A stretch of 50,211 bases of DNA from Lactobacillus xujianguonis (GTDB lineage Bacteria; Bacillota; Bacilli; Lactobacillales; Lactobacillaceae), in NCBI RefSeq assembly GCF_004009905.1, contig NZ_ML136885.1:1-50211 (forward strand), written 5' to 3'. Within the stretch, counting starts at the first letter, position 1. Each line of letters opens with the position of its first letter. This document shows, piece by piece, positions 23,800 through 34,147 of the stretch. A model generated the notes under the pieces. That model did no database searches. It was not told the DNA's origin and saw nothing but the letters and a program-made list of their open reading frames with translations. The translations under genes were made by a program, and so were the position numbers.

Positions 23800-26394
23800 T
23801 TGGTTAATAAAAGTACGACTCCAATGATGGAGCAATATTATGAAATTAAGAAGCAATATCCAGATGCCTTTCTTTTTTATCGGGTAGGCGATTTTTACGA
23901 ATTGTTTGAAGATGATGCAGTTAAGGGTGCCCAAATTTTGGAGTTAACTTTGACTCACCGGTCAAATAAAACCGAAAATCCAGTTCCAATGGCAGGTGTC
24001 CCACATCAAGCTGTGGATAGTTATGTGAATACTTTGGTGGAAAAGGGTTATAAAGTTGCTCTGTGTGAACAACTTGAAGATCCAAAGAAAGCTAAAGGCA
24101 TGGTGAAGCGCGGGATTATTCAATTAGTAACGCCAGGAACCATGATGGCAGAAGGCCCAACTGAAGCCAAAGAATCCAATTATTTAACTTCAGTAGTTAC
24201 TAGTAAGGCTGGCTTTGGCTTAGCTTACAGTGATTTATCCACCGGTGAAATTTATGCCACCCATTTAAAGGATTTTGCGGCAGTTTCTAACGAATTATTG
24301 TCACTAAGAACCCGAGAAGTTGTGTATAACGGACCTTTAACAGCAGAAAACCAGGACTTTTTATACAAGGCAAATATTACCGTTTCAGAACCGACGCCTT
24401 TAAGCGGTGAGCATGCGGAAATTTCTTACGTTGAGCAAAGTTTGCATAATCAATTAGAAAAATTAGCAACAGAGCAATTAGTGGGCTATTTATTATCAAC
24501 GCAAAAGCGGAGTTTAGCTCACTTGCAGGTAGCGCAAAGTTATGAAGTTAGCCAGTACTTACAAATGTCGCATGTGGTACAAAATAACTTGGAATTAGTG
24601 GCTTCGGCGAAGACTGGTAAGAAGATGGGGTCACTATTTTGGGTAATTGATAAAACCCACACGGCTATGGGGGCCCGGTTACTTAAGCAGTGGCTAGCCC
24701 GGCCACTGCTATCTGTTGAGGCGATTAACCACCGGCAAGATATGGTGCAAGCTTTATTAGATGGCTACTTTACGCGTGAAAATGTCATTGATGCCTTAAA
24801 GGGTGTGTATGACTTAGAGCGGTTGACCGGACGGATTGCCTTTGGCAATGTAAATGCCCGGGAATTATTACAATTATCCCGTTCTTTGCACGCTGTCCCG
24901 GTGATTTTAGATGCGTTAATGCAGTCTGATAGTCCGGATTTAAAGAATTTTGCCCAGGAGATTGATCCGTTAAAGGGTGTAGCGGAATTAATTTCAACGA
25001 CTTTGGTCAAAGATCCCCCAATCTTAACGACTGAGGGTGGTTTGATTCAAGATGGTGTTGATCAACAACTGGATCGCTACCGAGATGCCATGAATAATGG
25101 GAAAAAATGGCTGGCCCAAATGCAGGCTGAAGAACGGGAAAAGACGGGCATTGATAACCTGAAAGTTGGTTATAACAAGGTCTTTGGCTATTACTTGCAA
25201 GTTTCTAATGGTAATAAGGATAAGGTGCCATTAGATCGCTACACCCGTAAGCAAACTTTAACCAATGCGGAGCGGTATATTACCCCAGAGTTAAAAGAGC
25301 ATGAAAACTTAATCATGGAAGCCCAAACTCGTTCTACCGATTTGGAGTACGATCTTTTTGTTAAGTTGCGGGATGAAGTGAAAAAATATATTCCAGCTTT
25401 ACAAAAACTGGGAAATCAATTAGCTGCCCTAGATGTTTATACCGGTTTTACCACGGTAGCAGAACAAAATAATTATTGTCGGCCAAGTTTCCATACTGAT
25501 AGTCAAGACATTAAGGTCATTGCTGGACGTCACCCAGTGGTTGAAAAGGTCATGACCGCCGGCTCTTATATTCCAAATGATGTGAAGATGGATGAGCAGA
25601 CGAATGTTTATTTGATTACGGGACCAAACATGTCTGGTAAAAGTACTTATATGCGGCAGATGGCCCTGATTGCGGTCATGGCGCAGGTGGGCTGCTTTGT
25701 TCCTGCGGATCAAGCTGATTTGCCAATTTTTGACCAAATTTTCACGCGTATTGGAGCTGCCGATGACTTAATTTCTGGACAAAGTACCTTTATGGTGGAA
25801 ATGAGTGAAGCTAATGAAGCTTTGCAATATGCCACTAAGCGGAGTTTAGTTTTATTTGATGAAATTGGACGAGGAACTGCAACTTATGACGGCATGGCCT
25901 TAGCTGGTGCCATTGTTAAATACTTGCATGATAAAGTTGGTGCTAAGACTTTGTTTGCGACCCACTATCATGAATTAACGAGTATGGATCAGACTTTGGC
26001 TCACTTAAAGAACATTCATGTTGGTGCCACTGAAGAAAATGGTAAGCTGATCTTTTTACATAAGATCTTGCCAGGCCCAGCTGATCAGAGTTACGGAATT
26101 CACGTCGCCCAATTGGCAGGGTTACCGCATAAGGTCTTGCGTGAAGCAACTAAATTATTGAAGCGTCTTGAAGCCCAAGGGGCTAGTGAATTAGGCCCAG
26201 CTAGTCAGCAGCTTGATTTGTTTACAGCTGAAGCGGCACCTGCACCCGCAGAAGAAGTGAGTGAAGAGATTTCTCCAGCTAAACAAGATGTGTTAGATCA
26301 AATTTCTAATTTGTATTTAGCTGATAAAACACCGCTAGAAGTAATGCAACTGGTTGCCGATTGGCAAGATGATTTGAAGGATGACAAGCAATAA
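23800..26394 (+). CDS. mutS: DNA mismatch repair protein MutS
   Basis: An 864-residue mismatch-recognition ATPase. The N-terminal mismatch-binding FYE (F32-Y33-E34) lies in RVGDFYELF. The core clamp and lever follow. Walker A is GPNMSGKST (from G608), Walker B is the region around DEIGRGT (D687), then THYHEL. It has a short C-terminal helix-turn-helix. The start is TTG 23800 behind AGAGGG. The stop overlaps the mutL start by one base (TAATG). All expected functional residues appear intact, in contrast to the MutL encoded next. Confidence 0.97.
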   Translation: MVNKSTTPMMEQYYEIKKQYPDAFLFYRVGDFYELFEDDAVKGAQILELTLTHRSNKTENPVPMAGVPHQAVDSYVNTLVEKGYKVALCEQLEDPKKAKGMVKRGIIQLVTPGTMMAEGPTEAKESNYLTSVVTSKAGFGLAYSDLSTGEIYATHLKDFAAVSNELLSLRTREVVYNGPLTAENQDFLYKANITVSEPTPLSGEHAEISYVEQSLHNQLEKLATEQLVGYLLSTQKRSLAHLQVAQSYEVSQYLQMSHVVQNNLELVASAKTGKKMGSLFWVIDKTHTAMGARLLKQWLARPLLSVEAINHRQDMVQALLDGYFTRENVIDALKGVYDLERLTGRIAFGNVNARELLQLSRSLHAVPVILDALMQSDSPDLKNFAQEIDPLKGVAELISTTLVKDPPILTTEGGLIQDGVDQQLDRYRDAMNNGKKWLAQMQAEEREKTGIDNLKVGYNKVFGYYLQVSNGNKDKVPLDRYTRKQTLTNAERYITPELKEHENLIMEAQTRSTDLEYDLFVKLRDEVKKYIPALQKLGNQLAALDVYTGFTTVAEQNNYCRPSFHTDSQDIKVIAGRHPVVEKVMTAGSYIPNDVKMDEQTNVYLITGPNMSGKSTYMRQMALIAVMAQVGCFVPADQADLPIFDQIFTRIGAADDLISGQSTFMVEMSEANEALQYATKRSLVLFDEIGRGTATYDGMALAGAIVKYLHDKVGAKTLFATHYHELTSMDQTLAHLKNIHVGATEENGKLIFLHKILPGPADQSYGIHVAQLAGLPHKVLREATKLLKRLEAQGASELGPASQQLDLFTAEAAPAPAEEVSEEISPAKQDVLDQISNLYLADKTPLEVMQLVADWQDDLKDDKQ

Positions 26395-28274
26395 TGGCAA
26401 AAATTCATGAGCTGTCAGAAAATTTAAGTAATCAAATTGCGGCCGGAGAAGTCATTGAACGGCCAGCTAGCGTGGTCAAAGAATTAGTTGAAAATTCCAT
26501 TGATGCTGGCGCAAGCCGGATTCGGGTTGATTTTGTCGATAGCGGTCTCAAGCAAATTGTGGTCCAAGACAATGGTTCGGGGATTGCTAAAGATCAGATT
26601 GATTTAGCCTTTACGCGCCACGCGACTAGTAAAATTAATAATGAACATGATTTATTTAATGTCGCCACCCTGGGCTTTAGAGGTGAAGCTTTAGCCTCTA
26701 TTGCGGCAGTTGCTCACATCGAAATTTTAACTAATACTGCTAATGGGATTGGCAGCCGAGCTGTTTTTAGTGGTGGTAGTAAGCTTACGCAAGAAGATGG
26801 TGCTAGTGCCCAAGGAACGAAAATTACGGTTAAGGACCTCTTCTTTAATACACCGGCAAGGTTAAAATACCTGCGCAGCCCTCGCACTGAAATGGTGAAG
26901 ATTGTGGATATCATTAATCGAATTGCCTTAGGTTATCCCCAAATTGCTTTAACTTTATCTAATAAAGGCAAAGTGCTGCTGCGTACGCCTGGTAATGGCA
27001 AATTGCCGCAAACAGTTGCCACGGTTTATGGCCGCCATATTGCTGAAAAAATGGTAGCGATTAAAAATGATGATAGTGATTTTCAAGTTGCTGGCTTGAT
27101 CTCTAAGCCAGAATTGACACGCTCGACGCGTAACTTTATTTCAATTCTGCTCAATGGGCGGTATATTCGTAATTTTAAATTGGCAACTGCCGTCATGGAT
27201 GGCTATGGCTCCAAGCTAACAGCTAAGCACTATCCTATTGCAATTATTTCGATTAAAGTAGATCCGCTATTGGTTGATGTGAATGTGCATCCCACTAAGC
27301 AAGAAGTCCGTTTGTCGAAAGAAAAGGAGTTAGGGCGCTTAATTACTAGTGCTGTCAGTGCGGCTTTAATTGATAAAGGACAAGAGATCGACGCTTTAGC
27401 CAATCTTGAGCAGCCAAAAGACACGTTAGTGGACCAACTGCAGTTTAATTTAAATAAAAATGTGGTGAATACTAAACGTGAAGTGGAGCCGGTTCCGGAG
27501 GTCCATGAAAGCGCGCCTGCTTTTTCTGAAAGTAACACCACTAATCATTATGTTGATTTAACTAAGCCGCGGAGTGACTCACGGTACGTAATTACGCCAA
27601 CTTGGCGCGAAAATGTGCAAAAGCAAATTGCTTTAACGCCGTTTAATCAAACTAAAAGTCAAACCGAAGTGATTTCGGCAGGAGATGCAACCTTAGCTAA
27701 TAATCTGCCAGAGTTAACTTTTGTCGGGCAAACGGACCTGTATTTATTGGCTCAAAGCAAGGGTGATCTATTCTTAGTTGATCAAGTGGCGGCTCGACGG
27801 CGGCTAGCTTTTGAAAGAATCAAAAAAGCAATGAATGCGACCAAGATTACCCAGCAAGGTTTGTTAACACCGATTGTCTTAGAATTTGGTAATCTAGATT
27901 TTTTACAGATTAAGGATAAATTGGCCGAGTTTAAAAAGATCGGTATCTATCTGGAAAATTTCGGTCAAGATAGTTTTATCGTGCGCTCTTACCCCACTTG
28001 GATTAAGGGTGATACTGAAGAATCATTGCGGCTGATTTTAGCTGATTATTTAGATCAAGCCAAAACTGACTTTAGTCATTTATTTAATGATATTGCGGCT
28101 AAGCAAGCTAAAAAAGAAGTTAGTGGTCGCATTAAGTTATCGGCAGGTGAGGCCAGTGAATTACTGGCGGATTTAAGACAGTGCTTAGATCCTTATCGCG
28201 ACGCAGAAGGACACTTAACTTTAGTTAAATTGAGTCAAACTGATTTACGTAAAATGTTTAAAAAGGATGAATAA
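26394..28274 (+). CDS. mutL: DNA mismatch repair protein MutL with degenerate endonuclease motifs
   Basis: A 626-residue protein. The N-terminal GHKL ATPase is complete: [38 protein letters not shown] and the TKQEVR region. The C-terminal dimerisation domain (about 430-626) aligns with Gram-positive MutL, but the nuclease signature DQHA(x)2E(x)4E reads [12 protein letters not shown] (463-474), losing the His and the first Glu. The cysteine of the SCK/ACK motif is Ala in AAKQAKKEV (568-576), and CPHGRP is DAEGHL (603-608). QGLLTP near 490 could be the sliding-clamp-binding motif. The protein probably keeps ATPase, MutS and clamp contacts but not strand nicking. It is followed by ruvA in the same run. 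Confidence 0.96.
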   Translation: MAKIHELSENLSNQIAAGEVIERPASVVKELVENSIDAGASRIRVDFVDSGLKQIVVQDNGSGIAKDQIDLAFTRHATSKINNEHDLFNVATLGFRGEALASIAAVAHIEILTNTANGIGSRAVFSGGSKLTQEDGASAQGTKITVKDLFFNTPARLKYLRSPRTEMVKIVDIINRIALGYPQIALTLSNKGKVLLRTPGNGKLPQTVATVYGRHIAEKMVAIKNDDSDFQVAGLISKPELTRSTRNFISILLNGRYIRNFKLATAVMDGYGSKLTAKHYPIAIISIKVDPLLVDVNVHPTKQEVRLSKEKELGRLITSAVSAALIDKGQEIDALANLEQPKDTLVDQLQFNLNKNVVNTKREVEPVPEVHESAPAFSESNTTNHYVDLTKPRSDSRYVITPTWRENVQKQIALTPFNQTKSQTEVISAGDATLANNLPELTFVGQTDLYLLAQSKGDLFLVDQVAARRRLAFERIKKAMNATKITQQGLLTPIVLEFGNLDFLQIKDKLAEFKKIGIYLENFGQDSFIVRSYPTWIKGDTEESLRLILADYLDQAKTDFSHLFNDIAAKQAKKEVSGRIKLSAGEASELLADLRQCLDPYRDAEGHLTLVKLSQTDLRKMFKKDE

Positions 28275-28276
28275 GG

Positions 28277-28870
28277 ATGTACGAATTTCTTGAAGGAATA
28301 ATTGCAGAAATTACGCCAAGTTATATCGTGGTCAATGTTAATGGGGTGGGCTATAAGGTATATAGTCCAACGCCATTTGCCTACCAACAAGGAGAAAAGG
28401 CCAAGGTTTTTGTTGAACAAAACTTCAGTGATAATAATGGCTTTACGTTATATGGGTTTCAAAGTCAAAATGCTAAAGGCTTATTTTTAAAATTATTAAG
28501 CGTTAGCGGTATTGGACCCAAATCAGCTTTAGCAATTATGGCCGCTGAAGATAGTGATTCCTTAGCTGAAGCAATTGAACAAGGTGAAGTAAAATACTTA
28601 ACCCGTTTTCCTGGCGTCGGTAAGAAGACGGCTTCGCAGATTGTGCTGGACTTAAAAGGAAAACTTGGCGACTTTGTTAGCCGCCTTGAACGGCAAGATA
28701 GTGCTGATGAAGCAGTTACGCCTGCTTTGCATGATGCCTTGCTTGCTTTACTTGCTCTGGGCTATACGCAAAAAGAAGTTGACCGCATTACGCCAAAATT
28801 GGAAGCAACTGATGCCAAGACGGCTGACCAATATATTAAAAAAGGCTTAGCACTTTTGCTTAAGAAGTAA
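28277..28870 (+). CDS. ruvA: Holliday junction branch migration protein RuvA
   Basis: A 197-residue protein with the N-terminal OB fold ([26 protein letters not shown]), the helix-hairpin-helix pair ([16 protein letters not shown] and [20 protein letters not shown]) and a C-terminal three-helix domain for RuvB contact ([15 protein letters not shown]). The tetramer holds Holliday junctions open for RuvB. It starts 3 bases after the mutL stop, so repair and recombination genes are co-transcribed. Confidence 0.97.
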   Translation: MYEFLEGIIAEITPSYIVVNVNGVGYKVYSPTPFAYQQGEKAKVFVEQNFSDNNGFTLYGFQSQNAKGLFLKLLSVSGIGPKSALAIMAAEDSDSLAEAIEQGEVKYLTRFPGVGKKTASQIVLDLKGKLGDFVSRLERQDSADEAVTPALHDALLALLALGYTQKEVDRITPKLEATDAKTADQYIKKGLALLLKK

Positions 28871-28885
28871 GAGTTTTGGTATAAT
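28856..28885 (+). promoter_or_regulatory. Predicted internal promoter before ruvB
   Basis: TTGCTT (28856-28861), 18-base spacer, extended -10 TGGTATAAT (TATAAT 28880-28885). It overlaps the end of ruvA. Confidence 0.55.
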
Positions 28886-28917
28886 GAACGCTAGTTTGTG
28901 AATTCTAAAATAGGGAA

Positions 28918-29943
28918 GTGAATTTGGTGGTAGAAAAAGATGATGCCGTAACTTCTGGTGAAGTGGAAAATCCCGATGAAGAACAAATGGAATTGTCCCT
29001 CAGACCCCAAAGTTTAGATCAATATTTAGGACAAGAGCGCGTTAAACGCGAGATGGCTGTTTATATTAAAGCGGCTAAGCAGCGTGATGAAGCTTTAGAC
29101 CATGTTTTGCTTTACGGACCACCAGGTCTGGGGAAGACAACCTTGGCCTTTGTGATTGCCAACGAATTAGGGGTACATTTGAAGAGTACGAGTGGACCAG
29201 CGATTGAAAAAGCTGGTGACTTAGTAGCGCTACTTTCAGACCTTGATCCGGGGGATGTTTTGTTTATTGATGAAATCCACCGTCTGCCGAAGCCAATTGA
29301 AGAAGTGCTCTATTCGGCCATGGAAGACTACTATGTTGATATTGTGATTGGCGAAGGTGAAACCACGCATGCTGTTCATGTGCCTTTACCACCATTTACT
29401 TTAATTGGGGCAACGACCTTAGCTGGACAGTTGTCAGCGCCGTTGCGCGATCGGTTCGGGATTGTCGAACACATGCAATATTATACGATCGATGAACTAG
29501 AACAAATTATCCAGCGCTCTAGTGAAGTTTTCCATACTTCAATTGCGCCGGAAGCAGCGCTAGAATTGGCTCGTCGTTCGCGGGGAACTCCGCGGGTAGC
29601 TAACCGCTTGTTAAGACGGGTTCGCGATTTTGCGGAAGTTAAGGGTGAAAGTACGATTTCACTAGAGACAACGACTCACGCCTTAAAGCAACTTCAGGTT
29701 GATGATGAAGGCCTAGATTTAACTGATCGTAAACTTCTTCGAACTATGATTGAAGGTTATAGCGGCGGTCCCGTGGGAATTAGAACTTTAGCAGCCAATA
29801 TTGGTGAAGATGTGGAAACGATTGAATCGCTTTATGAGCCATATTTATTGCAGCATGGTTTTATTTTACTAACGCCGCGCGGAAGAGTGGCAACGGAAAA
29901 GGCATATTTACAATTAGGCTTGCCAATTCCGCATCAAGATTGA
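28918..29943 (+). CDS. ruvB: Holliday junction branch migration helicase RuvB
   Basis: A 341-residue AAA+ motor. [16 protein letters not shown] lies at the N-terminus, Walker A is GPPGLGKTT (67-75), Walker B is FIDEIHRL, sensor 1 is LIGATTLAG, and a winged helix at the C-terminus includes [11 protein letters not shown]. The frame opens at GTG 28918, but AGGGAA touches that codon. TTG 28924 or GTG 28927, 6-9 bases downstream of it, are better start candidates and would shorten the protein by two or three residues. It may be transcribed both with ruvA and from its own promoter. Confidence 0.96.
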   Translation: MNLVVEKDDAVTSGEVENPDEEQMELSLRPQSLDQYLGQERVKREMAVYIKAAKQRDEALDHVLLYGPPGLGKTTLAFVIANELGVHLKSTSGPAIEKAGDLVALLSDLDPGDVLFIDEIHRLPKPIEEVLYSAMEDYYVDIVIGEGETTHAVHVPLPPFTLIGATTLAGQLSAPLRDRFGIVEHMQYYTIDELEQIIQRSSEVFHTSIAPEAALELARRSRGTPRVANRLLRRVRDFAEVKGESTISLETTTHALKQLQVDDEGLDLTDRKLLRTMIEGYSGGPVGIRTLAANIGEDVETIESLYEPYLLQHGFILLTPRGRVATEKAYLQLGLPIPHQD

Positions 29944-30005
29944 TGGAAATCATTTTTACTGTATAATTGAGTTAATACATATTTTTATTTTTTGAGGTGA
30001 AGAGA

Positions 30006-30431
30006 TTGAACAATTTATTTTTAGCTGCCCCAGCTGCGGGCGGTGGTAACATGATGATGATCTTAATGATTATTGTGCTGATTGCCTTTACTTACTTTGG
30101 CATGATTCGTCCACAAAAAAAGCAACAACAAAAGCGGATGCAAATGATGGACAAGTTAAAGAAGGGCGACAGCGTAGTCTTAGTTGATGGTTTACACGGT
30201 AAGATCGATTCAATTAATGACAAAGATAAGACTGTTGTCGTTGATGCCGACGGGATTTACTTAACTTTCAGCCGGATGGCCGTTAGACAAGTAATTCCAG
30301 CAGCTGCCACTCCTGCTACTGATGAAAAGGCTGATCAAGCAGAAGAAGCTAAGCCAGCTGAACCTGCTAAGGAAGCAGACGCAACTGAACCTGCTGCTGG
30401 TGAACCAACTGAAGATCAAGACGAAAAATAG
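30006..30431 (+). CDS. yajC: Preprotein translocase subunit YajC
   Basis: The YajC accessory subunit of the SecDF-YajC complex is a single-span membrane protein. After MNNLFLAAPAAGG the helix MMMILMIIVLIAFTYFGMI is followed by RPQKKQQQKRMQMMDKLKKG and the conserved VVLVDGLHGKI. The C-terminal 40 residues are an Ala/Glu/Pro-rich acidic tail, longer than in enteric YajC (about 110 residues). The frame is open from GTG 29997, but GAGGTGA (29994-30000) is better spaced for TTG 30006 (141 residues). TATAAT at 29972-29977 is a likely -10. Confidence 0.93.
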   Translation: MNNLFLAAPAAGGGNMMMILMIIVLIAFTYFGMIRPQKKQQQKRMQMMDKLKKGDSVVLVDGLHGKIDSINDKDKTVVVDADGIYLTFSRMAVRQVIPAAATPATDEKADQAEEAKPAEPAKEADATEPAAGEPTEDQDEK

Positions 30432-30441
30432 TTAAACGAGC

Positions 30442-30472
30442 AAAAAGACGTTGTTGTAACGCCTTTTTATTT
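30442..30472 (+). terminator. Terminator after yajC
   Basis: AAAAAGACGTT / AACGCCTTTTT stem with one mismatch, then T-rich tail. Confidence 0.88.
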
Positions 30473-30536
30473 TTTTCAAAAAAATCTTGTTGTAAAATAA
30501 AAATGATTAATTAGTGCAATCTGGGGGGATCCAAAA

Positions 30537-31988
30537 TTGAAGAATATACCTGTGATTATGATCATTTTTGGTGGGAGTGGAGATTTAGCTCACCGCAAAC
30601 TTTATCCAGCCTTATTCAATCTTTATGAACAAGGTCTTATTCATGATAACTTTGCCGTTATCGGGACTGCGCGTCGACCTTGGTCACATGAATATTTACG
30701 TGAGCAAGTTAGTGATGCAGTTCATGAAACGCATAATGAAGTTAATGAAAATGATTTGAAGGAATTTGCCAGTCACTTCTATTATCAATCACACGATGTG
30801 ACTAACGTTGAACACTACGTCACCTTAAAAGAATTAGCCCAAGACTTGGATGACCGTTACTGTGCTCATGGCAACCGTCTTTTCTACATGGCCATGGCAC
30901 CAAGATTCTTTGGCACAATTGCGACTCATATCAATGATCAGCATTTAACTGGTAGCGGCTTTAACCGGATTGTGGTGGAAAAGCCATTTGGTCGTGATTT
31001 AGCTTCAGCTGAAGAATTGAACAAGCAAATTACTGCTTCTTTTGATGAAAGTGAAATTTTCCGCATTGATCATTATCTTGGTAAGGAAATGATTCAGAAT
31101 ATTTTGCCAATGCGCTTTACTAATCCATTAATTAAAAATATTTGGAATAGTGACAATATTAAGAATATTCAAGTAACACTAGCTGAGCGTTTAGGAGTTG
31201 AAGCACGTGGTGGATATTATGAAACTTCTGGTGCTTTGCGTGATATGGTGCAAAACCATATTTTCCAAATTATTACTTTACTCGCTATGCCAGAACCAGA
31301 AAATATTTCAGCTGAAGCCATTCACAAGGCAAAAGGGAAATTACTAGCTAGCTTAGTGATGCCAACTGAAGCAGACATTAAGCAACACTTTGTCAGAGGA
31401 CAATATGCTGGTAGTGATACTACTTTTGCTTACCGTCAAGAACCAAATGTGGCTGAAGATTCAACCACAGAAACTTTTGCGGCCGGTGAGGTTAAATTCA
31501 GTAAGGGTCCAATTGCTGGCGTGCCAATTTATTTCCGGACTGGGAAAGAATTTAAAGAAAAGAAGAGCCGCATTGATATTGTCTTAAAGCATATGAATAA
31601 TCCATATGGTCGGGCGCATTCTAACAATATTACGATTGTCATCGATCCTCAGAGTGAAATTTATATCACGATTAATGGCAAGAAGATTCGTGAAGCAGGA
31701 ATTCGCCGGGAAAATCTTGATTACACCTTTTCTAAGGAAGAGATGGCACAAGTTCCAGATGGCTACGAACGATTATTACACGATGTCTTCGTCAATGATT
31801 CTACTAACTTTACTCACTGGAGTGAATTAAAGCGTTACTGGGAATATATTGATACCATTGAAGCTGCTTGGCAAAAAGAAAACGAAAGTGGACAAGCTGA
31901 AATTCCACAATATCCACCTTATCGGATGGGACCAAAAGAAGCTTGTGATATTTTTGAAAGTGCAACTGAACACTGGATTTATGAATAA
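30537..31988 (+). CDS. zwf: Glucose-6-phosphate 1-dehydrogenase
   Basis: A 483-residue enzyme that oxidises glucose-6-phosphate to 6-phosphogluconolactone with NADP+, entering the pentose phosphate route. The dinucleotide-binding motif GGSGDLAHRKL (residues about 12-22) and the substrate/catalytic motif RIDHYLGKE (R176-E184) are intact. The start is TTG 30537 behind a GGGGGG ribosome binding site 8 bases away. The stop lies inside the dinB gene (8-base overlap), so the two are coupled, although their functions look unrelated. Confidence 0.97.
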   Translation: MKNIPVIMIIFGGSGDLAHRKLYPALFNLYEQGLIHDNFAVIGTARRPWSHEYLREQVSDAVHETHNEVNENDLKEFASHFYYQSHDVTNVEHYVTLKELAQDLDDRYCAHGNRLFYMAMAPRFFGTIATHINDQHLTGSGFNRIVVEKPFGRDLASAEELNKQITASFDESEIFRIDHYLGKEMIQNILPMRFTNPLIKNIWNSDNIKNIQVTLAERLGVEARGGYYETSGALRDMVQNHIFQIITLLAMPEPENISAEAIHKAKGKLLASLVMPTEADIKQHFVRGQYAGSDTTFAYRQEPNVAEDSTTETFAAGEVKFSKGPIAGVPIYFRTGKEFKEKKSRIDIVLKHMNNPYGRAHSNNITIVIDPQSEIYITINGKKIREAGIRRENLDYTFSKEEMAQVPDGYERLLHDVFVNDSTNFTHWSELKRYWEYIDTIEAAWQKENESGQAEIPQYPPYRMGPKEACDIFESATEHWIYE

Positions 31989-33108
31989 AAACAAAGATGA
32001 AAATTTGTTGCCTAAAAATGACATCCATCGCCGGATTATCCATCTGGATATGGATGCTTTTTATGCTTCAGTTGAGATGAGGGATCATCCAGAACTGCGG
32101 CATAAGGCTTTAGTTGTCGCGCATGATCCGCGTGAGTATCACGGTCATGGTGTGATCACTACTGCTAATTATTTGGCCCGCCAATATGGGGTGGGAAGCG
32201 CGATGCCAGCCATCAAGGCCGTGCAACAGGTCCCCAAAGATTTATTAGTTTTTGTGCCACCTAATTTTGAAAAGTATCGGGCGGTTTCTGCGGAAATTCA
32301 TGAAATCATGCATGAAGTCACCGACAAAGTGCAGTCTGTTTCTTTAGATGAAGCTTATTTAGATGTGACGCAGAATAAGCTAGGCGATTATCCTTCAGTG
32401 GCCTTAGGTAATTATTTACAAGAAAAGATTTATCGTCAGACTGGTTTAACCTCATCTTTTGGGGTAACTTATAATAAATTCTTAGCCAAAATGGGTTCTG
32501 AATATGCCAAACCGTTTGGTAAAACCGTCATTTTGCCAGAAGAAGCACTGGACTTTTTAGCTAAACAAGATATTAGTAAGTTCCCAGGCGTTGGTAAAAA
32601 GACGCAGGTACTTTTACGAGAAATGGGCATTAACACTGGGGCAGATTTACAGCAGGTGAGTGTGCAGTTTTTAATTGATCATTTCAAAAAGATGGGCTAT
32701 GTGTTGGCTATGCATTCCCGCGGCATTGATCTTAGTCCTGTTGAATGGCAACGCCAGCGCAAGTCAATTGGCAAAGAGCGGACTTTTGAGCCTAGTATTT
32801 TTGAAGAGCAGACAGCTTTAACCCAATTGCGTAAATATAGTAATGAAGTGGCAAAAATCTTGCAGGAACAGAATTTAATGGCAACCTGTGTAGTATTGAA
32901 GATTAGGGATACCAATTTTGAAACTGTTACCCGCAGAAGAATGTTGAAGAAAGCTACGACTGATGGACATGAAATTTTTGCCCAAGCTCGTTGGCTGTTT
33001 CAAGCTTTGCCAGAATTTTTAGAGCGGGGGATTCGCCTGTTGGGAGTATCGGTCACTAACTTAGAACAAAAGCAATATCAAGAAACGAATCTGTTTGAGA
33101 CTTTATGA
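31981..33108 (+). CDS. dinB: DNA polymerase IV (Y family)
   Basis: A 375-residue translesion polymerase. The frame is open far upstream inside zwf, but ATG 31981 matches family N-termini. Catalytic acidic residues lie in HLDMDAFYASVE (D23) and SLDEAYLD (D123-E124). The thumb has the helix-hairpin-helix [16 protein letters not shown]. The little-finger domain follows, and the extreme C-terminus YQETNLFETL carries a Q-x-x-L-F-type sliding-clamp-binding peptide. It is error-prone and active on stalled forks. It overlaps zwf by 8 bases and has no separate promoter that I can see. Confidence 0.95.
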   Translation: MNKNKDENLLPKNDIHRRIIHLDMDAFYASVEMRDHPELRHKALVVAHDPREYHGHGVITTANYLARQYGVGSAMPAIKAVQQVPKDLLVFVPPNFEKYRAVSAEIHEIMHEVTDKVQSVSLDEAYLDVTQNKLGDYPSVALGNYLQEKIYRQTGLTSSFGVTYNKFLAKMGSEYAKPFGKTVILPEEALDFLAKQDISKFPGVGKKTQVLLREMGINTGADLQQVSVQFLIDHFKKMGYVLAMHSRGIDLSPVEWQRQRKSIGKERTFEPSIFEEQTALTQLRKYSNEVAKILQEQNLMATCVVLKIRDTNFETVTRRRMLKKATTDGHEIFAQARWLFQALPEFLERGIRLLGVSVTNLEQKQYQETNLFETL

Positions 33109-33190
33109 AGTTTTACTTGAAGGCTATCTTACAGGTGCGTTTTTCTGTTAAACTAAAAGATAACAATTTAGAAGAGAGGAATTATTTTCA

Positions 33191-34147
33191 ATGAGTACTT
33201 TTGACGAAATCTATCAAAAAATAAAAGCATATCCAACCATCATTTTGCACCGTCATACTAGTCCCGATCCAGATGCCATCGGTTCACAAGCTGGTTTAGC
33301 TCGTGCTTTAAGAGCTAAATTTCCAGATAAGAAGATCTTATGTGCCGGAGAAAATGACGAAGGCGACTTAGCTTGGATTAACACGATGGATGAAGTTAAG
33401 CCCGAAGACTACAAGGGCGCTTTAGTCATTACTACTGATACTGCTAATACCCCAAGAATTTCTAATAAAAATTACGACAAGGGTAACTTTTTAATTAAGA
33501 TTGATCACCACCCAGATGTTGATCCTTATGCTGACATGAGCTATGTTGATCCAGATGCTCCAGCTGCCAGTGAAATCGTAGTTGATTTCTTAAACGCTGA
33601 AGGCTTTGAAATTACGCCTGAAGTGGCTTACCCACTTTACGCCGGAATTGTTGGTGATACTGGGCGCTTTATGTATCAAGAAACTAGCGCCCATACTTTT
33701 GATGTGGCTTCACAATTAGCTTCAACTGGGATTAACATCACTGAAATTGCCCGTAATATTAGTGATGTTACTTTTGCTCAAGCCAAACTTCAAGCAGCAG
33801 TTATGGACTATATGACTGTTGACCCAAGTGGGGCTGCTTATGCGGTTTTAACCCAAGCTGATTTAAAGAAATTAGGTGTGACTGAAGATCAAGCTTCAGT
33901 TACCGTTTCTACTCCAGGTCGAATCAAAGATGTCATTGCTTGGAACGTTTTTGTTGAAAAACCAGATGGCACTTACCGAGTTCACTACCGTTCAAAGGGT
34001 CCTGTAATTAACCACTTAGCAGAAAAGCACGATGGTGGTGGTCATGCTTTAGCCAGCGGTGCTAATGCGCAAGACATGGACGAAGTTAAGCAAATTTTTG
34101 CTGAAGTCGTAGATGTAACAAAGAAATACAATGAAGAACATGAATAA
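33191..34147 (+). CDS. nrnA: DHH-family phosphoesterase, NrnA-type oligoribonuclease / pAp phosphatase
   Basis: A 318-residue DHH-DHHA1 protein. Metal motifs are HRHTSPDPDAIGS (H20 to D28), the DTAN region, and DHH at 105-107. The DHHA1 substrate motif is DGGGHALASGA near 281-291. NrnA degrades 2-5 nt RNA and dephosphorylates 3'-phosphoadenosine-5'-phosphate in Firmicutes lacking Orn. GAAGAGAGGAA precedes ATG 33191. Its end overlaps the DEAD-box helicase start by up to 17 bases, so RNA turnover and RNA remodelling genes form an operon. Confidence 0.94.
   Translation: MSTFDEIYQKIKAYPTIILHRHTSPDPDAIGSQAGLARALRAKFPDKKILCAGENDEGDLAWINTMDEVKPEDYKGALVITTDTANTPRISNKNYDKGNFLIKIDHHPDVDPYADMSYVDPDAPAASEIVVDFLNAEGFEITPEVAYPLYAGIVGDTGRFMYQETSAHTFDVASQLASTGINITEIARNISDVTFAQAKLQAAVMDYMTVDPSGAAYAVLTQADLKKLGVTEDQASVTVSTPGRIKDVIAWNVFVEKPDGTYRVHYRSKGPVINHLAEKHDGGGHALASGANAQDMDEVKQIFAEVVDVTKKYNEEHE

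Noticed and set aside
31849..31980. Longer N-terminus for dinB (start at 31,849)
   Set aside because: The added 44 residues are the out-of-frame reading of zwf; the family N-terminus matches ATG 31981.
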